Program-made: the position numbers and the translations under genes
DNA from: Campylobacterales bacterium
GTDB taxonomy: Bacteria; Campylobacterota; Campylobacteria; Campylobacterales; JALSKU01
Assembly (NCBI GenBank): GCA_027038235.1
Contig: JALVXV010000293.1
Location: forward strand, 1 to 6,636
Reading direction: 5' to 3'
Length of the DNA: 6,636 nucleotides
Notes under the pieces: model-generated
The model's input: only the letters and a program-made list of their open reading frames with translations
Database searches by the model: none
What the model was told of the DNA's origin: nothing
In this document: piece by piece, positions 1-4,935 of the stretch
Layout of the letters: the number at the start of each line of letters is the position of its first letter
How positions within the stretch are numbered: position 1 is the stretch's first letter

Positions 1-370
1 TCCTTTTAGAGATGTTGCTGAGTCAGCTCCTAGTTTTGGAGATAGAAGAAGTTATCAAATGAACCCATCAAACAGAAGAGAAGCCATCAACGAATCCCTT
101 GAGGATGAAAAAGAGGGAGCTGATATATTGATGGTAAAACCTGCTCTAGCCTATATGGATATCATAAGGGATATAAGAGAGAGGACACTTTTACCATTGG
201 CAGTCTATAATGTAAGCGGGGAATACTCCATGCTGAAAATGGCAGGAAAAATGGGTCTAATTGATTATGATAAAGTTATGCTAGAGACACTTATAGGCTT
301 TAAAAGAGCTGGAGCTGATATCATTATAACCTATCATGCTAAGGAAGCAGCTAGGAAGCTAAGAGCATAG
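1..370 (+). CDS. hemB: Porphobilinogen synthase (delta-aminolevulinate dehydratase), C-terminal part
   Basis: HemB joins two 5-aminolevulinate molecules into porphobilinogen, an early cytoplasmic step of haem synthesis. Only about the last 122 codons are present; the reading frame starts at base 2 and is open to the window edge. The text PFRDVAESAPSFGDRRSYQM, the NRREA helix and the MVKPALAY segment are typical of the family. The lysine of MVKPA (codon 137-139) corresponds to the Schiff-base lysine known in the family. VSGEYSMLK and FKRAGADIIITYHAKEAA follow, as expected near the C-terminus. The last codons (K-L-R-A-stop) lie inside a 7-bp repeat hairpin, so the tail and stop codon appear to be supplied by the repeat. 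In C. jejuni hemB lies next to argF, as I recall; here two minus-strand genes lie between them. Identification is secure. Confidence 0.97.
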   Translation, partial: PFRDVAESAPSFGDRRSYQMNPSNRREAINESLEDEKEGADILMVKPALAYMDIIRDIRERTLLPLAVYNVSGEYSMLKMAGKMGLIDYDKVMLETLIGFKRAGADIIITYHAKEAARKLRA

Positions 371-457
371 AGCTGAGGGCTGAGAGCTTTTTAGTTTGTA
401 ACTTTTCTTCAACCCATTAATAGCTCTTCGCTTCAAGCTCTAAGCTCTTAGCTTTTT
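353..457. repeat. Inverted heptamer-repeat hairpin, locus 1 (hemB 3' end); possible terminator
   Basis: The left arm (353-388) contains 7-base units such as GCTAAGA, GCATAGA, GCTGAGG and GCTGAGA. The right arm (422-457) contains AGCTCTT, CGCTTCA, AGCTCTA and AGCTCTT. Pairing base i with base 810-i gives 36 positions with four mismatches (367/443, 375/435, 376/434, 381/429) and five G-U pairs in the + strand RNA. The loop is 33 nt (389-421). A run of six T (453-458) closes the right arm, so the structure could end hemB transcription, and could also serve the convergent gene at 469-984. The left arm covers the last hemB codons and the stop. Confidence 0.75.
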
Positions 458-468
458 TCTCTTGAAAC

Positions 469-984
469 CTATACATAGTACTCAAATTTATTTCTATCAA
501 AAAGTTTATCGAAAAACTTTTTTGCTCCTTTTATTATATTTTCATCTCTATTAAAAAGCGACAAAATATCATCTGCTATAGATACTGTTTTATCTTTTAG
601 CATATTTAGTTTATTTTCATCTGTGATTTTGGGTAACTCTTTTTTTGCTATATTTGTCCAATTTATTATCTCTTTATCGTTTGGTATAATGTTATTATCT
701 TTGATATTTTTTAAAAACTTTTGAAAGATCGGCTTTATCACTTTCATAGCTTTTTCTATCTCTTTTAAATCCTGTTTGTCTATACCATTACCGCTATATG
801 AAAAAGAGTAACCCATCTCATGCCTTAAACTCATAGAAAAGTTTTTTGAATCTTCATTTTTTGAGGCAGATATATCTATCTCTTGATTGTCATACATTGA
901 TAAAGAGATATGGTCACCTGAGCTTGTTGAAAGAGAAAAAGAGAAACTATTTAGTGAAGCATCCATGCTTTGTAAAGAGAGCAT
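469..984 (-). CDS. Hypothetical protein, 171 aa, beta-rich N-terminus and helical C-terminus
   Basis: I do not recognise this protein. The first 65 or so residues are rich in serine and alternate polar and hydrophobic residues (FSFSLSTSSGDHISLSMYD, then GYSFSYSGNG), which suggests beta strands. From about residue 69 the chain is lysine-rich and probably helical (DKQDLKEIEKAMKVIKPIF, ending in KKFFDKLFDRNKFEYYV). It has no cysteine, no signal peptide and no membrane segment, so it is probably cytoplasmic. The start is fixed by an AAGGAG ribosome binding site (990-995 on the complement) five bases before ATG. That site is buried in a 13-bp inverted repeat. The gene lies 54 bp downstream of the PAS gene in the same direction and may share its transcript. 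It converges on hemB. The reading frame and start look real; the function is unknown. Confidence 0.85.
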   Translation of the reverse strand: MLSLQSMDASLNSFSFSLSTSSGDHISLSMYDNQEIDISASKNEDSKNFSMSLRHEMGYSFSYSGNGIDKQDLKEIEKAMKVIKPIFQKFLKNIKDNNIIPNDKEIINWTNIAKKELPKITDENKLNMLKDKTVSIADDILSLFNRDENIIKGAKKFFDKLFDRNKFEYYV

Positions 985-1028
985 AAAAACTCCTTTTTGT
1001 TTTATATCGACCTATAAAAGGAGTTTTT
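985..1028 (-). promoter_or_regulatory. Hairpin covering the ribosome binding site of the 171-aa gene
   Basis: AAAAACTCCTTTT (985-997) and AAAAGGAGTTTTT (1016-1028) are perfect 13-bp inverted repeats with an 18-nt loop; T984/A1029 adds a 14th pair. In the minus-strand transcript the 3' arm is the AAAAGGAG ribosome binding site plus the U-rich spacer before ATG, and the 5' arm is its exact complement. The stem could therefore block translation of the gene at 469-984. A stem followed by U residues also resembles a weak terminator for the PAS gene. The pairing is directly visible; the regulatory role is inferred. Confidence 0.65.
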
Positions 1029-1038
1029 AATAGCTAAA

Positions 1039-1557
1039 TCAATATAGCTTATATATCTCATCTAAAAGTGTATCTATAGTTAAATCATGCTCTTTTAGTA
1101 GATTTTGAAGGTACTTTCCTGAACCCTCCATCCCTTCAGTCTTTTCTATCTCTACAAGTTTTTTATATATAGGCAAAAGTATATCAGTTACCTTTTTGGA
1201 AATTGTTTTTCTATATGCAACATATCCTATAATCTCTGCACTATTGATATCTTTTTTAAAGTCAAAATGGGTAAATACCCAATAGTATCTTCCATCTTTT
1301 GCTAAATTTTTTACTGCAAGGTTGATATTTTGACCTGCTTTTAGTCTATCCCAAAGTATCTTAAAAGCTATTTTTGGCATATCAGGGTGTCTTACGATGC
1401 TATGGGGCTGACCAATAAGCTCCTCTTTTGAGTATCTTGAAATCTCCGCAAAATAGTCGTTGCAATCAGTAATGACACCTTTTAAATCTGTGGTACTCTC
1501 TATATATTTTGTGTTGTCAAGTATTATCTCTTCATCTATGGGTGTAGGTCTTTGCAT
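1039..1557 (-). CDS. Single-PAS-domain sensor protein, Aer/CetB-like
   Basis: The protein is 172 residues and consists of one PAS domain (about residues 10-120) and a short helical tail (about 120-172). The N-terminal run TTDLKGVITDCNDYF, then YSKEELIGQPHSIVRHPDMP (42-61), ILWDRLKAGQ with Trp69, and DGRYYWV (88-94) closely follow the FAD-binding PAS of the E. coli aerotaxis receptor Aer. There is no transmembrane segment, HAMP or methyl-accepting domain. This matches C. jejuni CetB, a short PAS protein that signals redox state through the separate transducer CetA. No CetA-like gene is in the window, so the partner is unknown, and FAD binding is inferred from the motif. The ATG is preceded by AAGGAAGGA (complement of 1566-1574), eight bases upstream. 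It is transcribed divergently from argF and lies upstream of the hypothetical gene at 469-984. Confidence 0.9.
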   Translation of the reverse strand: MQRPTPIDEEIILDNTKYIESTTDLKGVITDCNDYFAEISRYSKEELIGQPHSIVRHPDMPKIAFKILWDRLKAGQNINLAVKNLAKDGRYYWVFTHFDFKKDINSAEIIGYVAYRKTISKKVTDILLPIYKKLVEIEKTEGMEGSGKYLQNLLKEHDLTIDTLLDEIYKLY

Positions 1558-1587
1558 ACTTGCTATCCTTCCTTTAAATTTTTTTGA

Positions 1588-1593
1588 ATTATA
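1588..1593 (-). promoter_or_regulatory. Candidate -10 box for the PAS gene
   Basis: Read on the minus strand, this is a perfect TATAAT preceded by TGTGA, which includes an extended -10 style TG. A start near base 1581 would leave a leader of about 24 nt with the AAGGAAGGA ribosome binding site inside it. I see no convincing -35 box, which is usual for sigma-70 promoters in Campylobacterota. Prediction only. Confidence 0.5.
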
Positions 1594-1669
1594 TCACATA
1601 AAACTTAAAATTGATTAGGATAAAAAAATTATTAGAGGTGCCATTAAGTTCTTTTTAGTTATATTTAGA

Positions 1670-1675
1670 TATTAT
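1670..1675 (+). promoter_or_regulatory. Candidate -10 box for argF
   Basis: TATTAT lies in an AT-rich run (TTTAGATATTATATC) about 25 bases upstream of the argF start. Transcription from about base 1682 would give a leader of roughly 20 nt containing the AAGGA ribosome binding site at 1690-1694. No -35 box is clear. The shared region 1575-1690 would hold both divergent promoters. Several other A/T hexamers nearby could serve equally well. Confidence 0.35.
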
Positions 1676-1700
1676 ATCTCTTTTTCAACAAGGATGACAA

Positions 1701-2624
1701 ATGAGACACTTTCTAACACTAGATGATTTTACTAAAGAGGAATTGATAGAGATATTAAATATCGCCTTTGATATAAAGGCAGAGATTAAAAATGGTATTA
1801 TAAAACATAGAATGAGAGATAAAAGTCTTGCTATGATATTTGAAAAAAGTAGTACTAGAACTAGAGTAAGCTTTGAAGTAGGCATAACTCAGCTAGGAGG
1901 TCATGCCCTATTTTTAAGCTCAAGAGATACTCAGCTTGGAAGGGGTGAGCCTATAAAGGATACTGCTAGAGTGATAAGTCGCATGGTTGATATGGTCATG
2001 ATAAGAACTTTCAAGCAATGTGATGTAGAGGAGTTTGCTGCCTATTCTAAAGTACCTGTAATAAATGGTTTAACAGATGAGTTTCATCCCGTTCAACTCT
2101 TAGCTGATTATATGACTATGATAGAGCATAACAAAGCAAACCATCCAAAAGTAGCATACATAGGAGATGGTAATAACATGGCTCACTCTTGGCTTATGTT
2201 GGCTTCTAAGATGGGATTTGATCTATCTATTGCTACTCCAAAAGGTTATGAGGTAGATAAAGATATACTAAATCGAGCTTTAAAGAATGCAAAAATTAGT
2301 GCCGCAAAAATCTCTATAACAGATGATCCAAAAATTGCTATAAAAGATGCAGATGTCGTTACTACTGATACTTGGGCATCAATGGGACAGGAGGATGAAA
2401 AAAGGCAAAGAGAGATAGATTTTAGGGGATTTAAGATAGATAGCTCTTTGATGAAGTTGGCAAAAAAAGATGCTATATTTTTGCATTGTCTTCCAGCATA
2501 TAGAGGCCAAGAGGTAAGTGAAGAGGTACTTGAAGGTCCGCAAAGTGTCATATTTGATGAAGCTGAAAATAGACTTCATGCCCAAAAAGGTATAATGCTC
2601 TGGCTTGATACTCACAGGAGTTAA
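1701..2624 (+). CDS. argF: Ornithine carbamoyltransferase
   Basis: ArgF transfers the carbamoyl group of carbamoyl phosphate to ornithine, giving citrulline, in cytoplasmic arginine synthesis. At 307 residues it has the normal length. Visible family signatures are SSTRTR (residues 50-55, carbamoyl-phosphate loop), FHPVQLLADYMTM with His129 and Gln132, DGNNMAHSW (ornithine side), DTWASMGQE (the SMG loop) and FLHCLPAYRGQEV with catalytic-type Cys263. VIFDEAENRLHAQKGIM near the C-terminus is also standard. The SMG loop and HCLP motif favour ornithine over aspartate as acceptor. AAGGA at 1690-1694 lies six bases before the ATG. The gene heads a likely unit with the downstream UPF0763-like and hemN genes, although a repeat hairpin lies in the 130-bp gap. 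Confidence 0.97.
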   Translation: MRHFLTLDDFTKEELIEILNIAFDIKAEIKNGIIKHRMRDKSLAMIFEKSSTRTRVSFEVGITQLGGHALFLSSRDTQLGRGEPIKDTARVISRMVDMVMIRTFKQCDVEEFAAYSKVPVINGLTDEFHPVQLLADYMTMIEHNKANHPKVAYIGDGNNMAHSWLMLASKMGFDLSIATPKGYEVDKDILNRALKNAKISAAKISITDDPKIAIKDADVVTTDTWASMGQEDEKRQREIDFRGFKIDSSLMKLAKKDAIFLHCLPAYRGQEVSEEVLEGPQSVIFDEAENRLHAQKGIMLWLDTHRS

Positions 2625-2625
2625 A

Positions 2626-2712
2626 ATGAAACTCTTAAGTTTTAAAATGACAAACAACAATGAAAAGCTTAGAGCCAAGTGCCAAGTGCTTAGAGCCTTT
2701 TTTAGCTCTTAG
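2626..2712 (+). CDS. Possible 28-aa small ORF downstream of argF
   Basis: An ATG two bases after the argF stop is preceded by AGGAG (2616-2620) at a 5-base spacing, a good ribosome binding site lying inside the end of argF. The frame encodes 28 residues starting MKLLSFKMTNNNEKLRAK and stops at 2710-2712, within the right arm of repeat locus 2. More than half of it is translated repeat DNA. It could be a small gene, a remnant whose rest was displaced by the repeat, or chance. I recognise no family. Confidence 0.2.
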   Translation: MKLLSFKMTNNNEKLRAKCQVLRAFFSS

Positions 2713-2736
2713 CTCTATGCTCTTAGCTCTTAGCTT
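2665..2736. repeat. Inverted heptamer-repeat hairpin, locus 2 (argF to UPF0763-like gap)
   Basis: The left arm (2665-2696) has units GCTTAGA, GCCAAGT, GCCAAGT and GCTTAGA. The right arm (2705-2736) has AGCTCTT, AGCTCTA, TGCTCTT and AGCTCTT. Pairing base i with 5401-i gives 32 positions with seven mismatches and an 8-nt, U-rich loop (2697-2704). The left arm mixes GAGC-type units, as at locus 1, with GTGC-type units resembling locus 3. The right arm ends a few bases before the AAAGGA ribosome binding site of the next gene. There is no U run after the stem, so it does not look like a simple terminator. Confidence 0.7.
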
Positions 2737-2754
2737 AATCCAAAGGATTATCAG

Positions 2755-3252
2755 ATGATAGAAAAAAAGATACAAAATGCAATTGATAAGATAAATATCC
2801 TATCAAAAAAAATTGGCTTAGATGAAAACCGAGAAAAAACTATTTTAAATCTTGAAGATACAGATACTCCAAATAGAAAGTTATTGACTCTTCAAAGTGG
2901 AGACTGGGAGAATGAAGAGCCTTGGTTTATGGTAGATAAAGATGGAAAGATACATACTATCTTATCTCTTGATATGCTACTAAATATTATCAAATCACTA
3001 AGAGTAGCACAAGAGGAAAATTTCAACCTAAAACTTGAAAAAAGCATTTGGCAAAATGTACCTATCGATTTTCAAGATGTTTGGGTAGTGGCAATGGATG
3101 AGATAAAAAAGCAACTTAAAAATTCAAAAAATGCAAGATCACTCAATATAGATATAGATAGGGTTGTAAAAGATATCAAAAAAAAGCATCCAAATCTCTT
3201 TCTAAATATTGACAAGTATCTTTTTCAAACAAATCAAGAGGATACGATATGA
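2755..3252 (+). CDS. UPF0763 / DUF2603-like protein of Campylobacterota
   Basis: This is a 165-residue soluble protein of unknown function. Size, position directly before hemN and the central stretch GDWENEEPWFMVDKDGKIHT (about residues 49-68) fit the UPF0763 (DUF2603) family, which I know only from Campylobacterota. The family call rests on memory and synteny (HP0664 before HP0665 hemN; Cj0993c before Cj0992c hemN). Both ends are lysine-rich and probably helical. It has no cysteine, signal peptide or membrane segment. AAAGGA (2742-2747) lies seven bases before ATG. Its TGA overlaps the hemN ATG by four bases (ATGA), so the two proteins are probably translationally coupled, and a role linked to HemN is a reasonable but unproven guess. 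Confidence 0.85.
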   Translation: MIEKKIQNAIDKINILSKKIGLDENREKTILNLEDTDTPNRKLLTLQSGDWENEEPWFMVDKDGKIHTILSLDMLLNIIKSLRVAQEENFNLKLEKSIWQNVPIDFQDVWVVAMDEIKKQLKNSKNARSLNIDIDRVVKDIKKKHPNLFLNIDKYLFQTNQEDTI

Positions 3253-4622
3253 GTAGTATAGATTTTAAAAAATTTTCCAAATATTCAAAACCAGGACCAA
3301 GATATACAAGCTATCCGACAGCTTTGGAGTTTGATGAAAGTTTTGATGAAAAATCATATATAAAAGAGCTCCAAAATCAGGATAAAAATAGACCCCTATC
3401 TCTTTATTTCCATCTGCCATTTTGCAGATCTGCTTGTTATTTTTGTGGGTGTAATGTAGTATATACCTCCAAAGAGGATAAAAAAGAGAGGTATATCTCC
3501 TATCTTAAAAAAGAGCTTGATTTGCTAGAAAAGTATCTTGATACAAATAGAGATGTTATACAATTGCACTTTGGTGGCGGTACTCCTACCTTTTTTGATG
3601 ATAAGCAGCTTGAAAAAATCATAAAACTTATAAAAGATAAATTTAAAAATTTTAGTAGTGATGCTGAAATAAGTTGTGAGATAGATCCAAGATATTTAAC
3701 CCAAGCCCAGCTTAATGTGCTAATAGAGGGTGGGTTTAATAGGATAAGTTTTGGAGTACAAGACTTTGATAGAAAGGTTCAAGAGGCTGTACATAGGATA
3801 CAACCGTATGAAATCACACAAAATACAGTACAAATGGCTAGAAAAGCAGATATAAATTCCATAAATATGGATTTGATATACGGATTACCGTATCAAACAC
3901 TCGAAACTTTTCAAGAAACACTTAAAAAAGCTCTTAGCTTAAATCCTGATAGATTTGCTATATTTAACTATGCCCATGTGCCTTGGATGAAAAAAACTAT
4001 GAGAAAGATAGATGAAACTACACTTCCAACACCTGCAACAAAATTGGAAATTTTAAAATATACTATAGATTATCTAACATCAAATGGCTATAAAATGATA
4101 GGCATGGATCACTTCGCAAAACCAGAAGATGAGCTATTTAAAGCGATACAAAAGGGTGAACTTCACAGAAACTTCCAAGGATACACTACAAAAGGTGGAG
4201 CAGATCTTATCGGTATAGGTTTGACAAGTATTGGCGAGGGTACTTCACACTATGTACAAAATTATAAAGATATGAAAAGTTATGAAAAGGCTTTAGATGA
4301 AGGAAGATTGCCTATTCATAGAGGCATAAAGTTAAATGATGATGATATTTTAAGAAAATCAGTCATCATGGAGCTTATGGCAAACTTTAAACTTGATATA
4401 AAAAGGGTTGAAGAGGAGTTTAAAATAGATTTTAAAGAGTATTTTAAAGAGGCATTAAGTGAACTTGAAGAGTTTGAAAATGAGGATTTATTAAGCATTG
4501 ATAAAAATTTTATAAAAGTAAGTCCAACCGGCACAATGCTCATAAGAAATATAGCTATGCCATTTGATGCTTATCTTAAAAAGATACCTAAAAGCAAAAG
4601 AAGATTTAGCAAAACAGTGTAA
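3249..4622 (+). CDS. hemN: Oxygen-independent coproporphyrinogen III oxidase (radical SAM)
   Basis: HemN decarboxylates two propionates of coproporphyrinogen III to give protoporphyrinogen IX without oxygen, using S-adenosylmethionine and a 4Fe-4S cluster. The 457-residue length equals that of E. coli HemN. The N-terminal PGPRYTSYPTALEF (from residue 15) and cluster motif CX3CX2CXC (Cys59, 63, 66, 68) are diagnostic of true HemN rather than HemW. The SAM-binding GGGTP is at residues 109-113. NMDLIYGLPYQT, FNYAHVPWMKK, GMDHFAKPEDEL, HRNFQGYTTKGG and the tail RRFSKTV follow the family order. AAGAGGA (3236-3242) lies six bases before the ATG, inside the end of the overlapping UPF0763-like gene. 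A strong hairpin follows its stop. Use of HemN fits anaerobic or microaerobic growth. Confidence 0.97.
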   Translation: MSSIDFKKFSKYSKPGPRYTSYPTALEFDESFDEKSYIKELQNQDKNRPLSLYFHLPFCRSACYFCGCNVVYTSKEDKKERYISYLKKELDLLEKYLDTNRDVIQLHFGGGTPTFFDDKQLEKIIKLIKDKFKNFSSDAEISCEIDPRYLTQAQLNVLIEGGFNRISFGVQDFDRKVQEAVHRIQPYEITQNTVQMARKADINSINMDLIYGLPYQTLETFQETLKKALSLNPDRFAIFNYAHVPWMKKTMRKIDETTLPTPATKLEILKYTIDYLTSNGYKMIGMDHFAKPEDELFKAIQKGELHRNFQGYTTKGGADLIGIGLTSIGEGTSHYVQNYKDMKSYEKALDEGRLPIHRGIKLNDDDILRKSVIMELMANFKLDIKRVEEEFKIDFKEYFKEALSELEEFENEDLLSIDKNFIKVSPTGTMLIRNIAMPFDAYLKKIPKSKRRFSKTV

Positions 4623-4666
4623 AACCGTAATAAAACGATAACTGCTTATCGTTTTATAGGTTTTAC
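4619..4666 (+). terminator. Two-tier hairpin terminator after hemN
   Basis: TAAAACGATAA (4631-4641) and TTATCGTTTTA (4646-4656) form a perfect 11-bp stem with the 4-nt loop CTGC. A second pair of arms, GTAAAACC (4619-4626) and GGTTTTAC (4659-4666), extends it after a small internal loop. The outer left arm includes the hemN stop codon. The U-rich 3' side is consistent with rho-independent termination, and the A-rich 5' side could allow it to work in both directions. Confidence 0.75.
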
Positions 4667-4667
4667 T

Positions 4668-4734
4668 ATGCTATTTAGTGGTTGAGCCCTAAAATCAAGG
4701 ATTTTAGTGGTGAAATCCAAATAGCATTGCAACC
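4668..4734 (+). other. Nested inverted repeats with competing pairings (possible structured RNA)
   Basis: ATGCTATTT (4668-4676) and AAATAGCAT (4719-4727) form a perfect outer 9-bp stem. Inside, CTAAAATC (4689-4696) pairs with GATTTTAG (4700-4707), but GGATTT (4699-4704) can instead pair with AAATCC (4713-4718), and the two inner stems exclude each other. GGTTG (4680-4684) can also pair with CAACC (4730-4734). TTTAGTGGT is repeated directly at 4674-4682 and 4703-4711. It may be a folded leader element or a decayed repeat; no known riboswitch class is recognised. Confidence 0.4.
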
Positions 4735-4739
4735 TTGAA

Positions 4740-4773
4740 GAAAATCGTAGCGAGTAAAACGAGGTAGATTTTC
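4740..4773. repeat. Short inverted repeat before the tandem array
   Basis: GAAAATC (4740-4746) and GATTTTC (4767-4773) are a perfect 7-bp inverted repeat around a 20-base centre containing GCGAG and ACGAG. The right arm runs into the first 31-bp repeat. It may be the edge of a larger repetitive element of which the array is part. Function unknown. Confidence 0.35.
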
Positions 4774-4904
4774 GGTTCTTTCAACGAAGTTGAAATTGAA
4801 ATTCGGTTCTTTCAACGAAGTTGAAATTGAAATTCGGTTCTTTCAACGAAGTTGAAATTGAAATTCAGTTCTTTCAACGATGTTGAAATTGAAATTAAGT
4901 TCTT
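4771..4904. repeat. 31-bp tandem repeat array, four copies plus a partial
   Basis: Copies lie at 4771-4801, 4802-4832, 4833-4863 and 4864-4894, with a 10-base partial copy (one substitution) at 4895-4904. The first three are identical. The fourth has two substitutions (bases 4867 and 4881). Each copy starts TTCGGTTC and holds the 17-bp dyad TTTCAAC-GAA-GTTGAAA, first at 4779-4795, followed by ATTGAAA. The changed base at 4881 is in the dyad centre and 4867 is outside it, so both arms are intact in all four copies. There are no spacers, so it is not a CRISPR. With 4623-4770 it fills the 313-base gap before the Fe-S gene. It could be a set of protein-binding sites, RNA hairpins or a simple minisatellite. 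Confidence 0.92.
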
Positions 4905-4908
4905 GAGA

Positions 4909-4914
4909 TATAAA
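4909..4914 (+). promoter_or_regulatory. Candidate -10 box for the Fe-S gene
   Basis: TATAAA lies between the end of the tandem array and the AAAGGA ribosome binding site (4923-4928). TTGAAA boxes at 4883-4888 and 4889-4894 lie 20 and 14 bases upstream, neither at the ideal spacing. A start here would give a very short leader. Because hemN ends in a terminator-like hairpin, a promoter somewhere in 4667-4920 is expected, but this exact site is a guess. Confidence 0.25.
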
Positions 4915-4935
4915 CAGAAATCAAAGGAATAAACA

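Noticed and set aside
1685..1885. Minus-strand frame opposite the argF start
   Set aside because: It lies entirely over the argF N-terminus and leader; its hydrophobic look comes from complementing AT-rich codons.
2246..2678. Minus-strand reading frames opposite argF
   Set aside because: They are shadows of a confidently identified argF and resemble no family I know.
4316..4543. Minus-strand frame opposite the hemN C-terminus
   Set aside because: Serine/leucine-rich antisense of a conserved hemN region, with no independent support.
4668..4734. tRNA or known riboswitch
   Set aside because: There is no cloverleaf, no T-loop or CCA-type end, and no recognisable riboswitch core.
4771..4904. 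CRISPR array
   Set aside because: The 31-bp copies follow each other directly with no unique spacers, and no cas gene is present.
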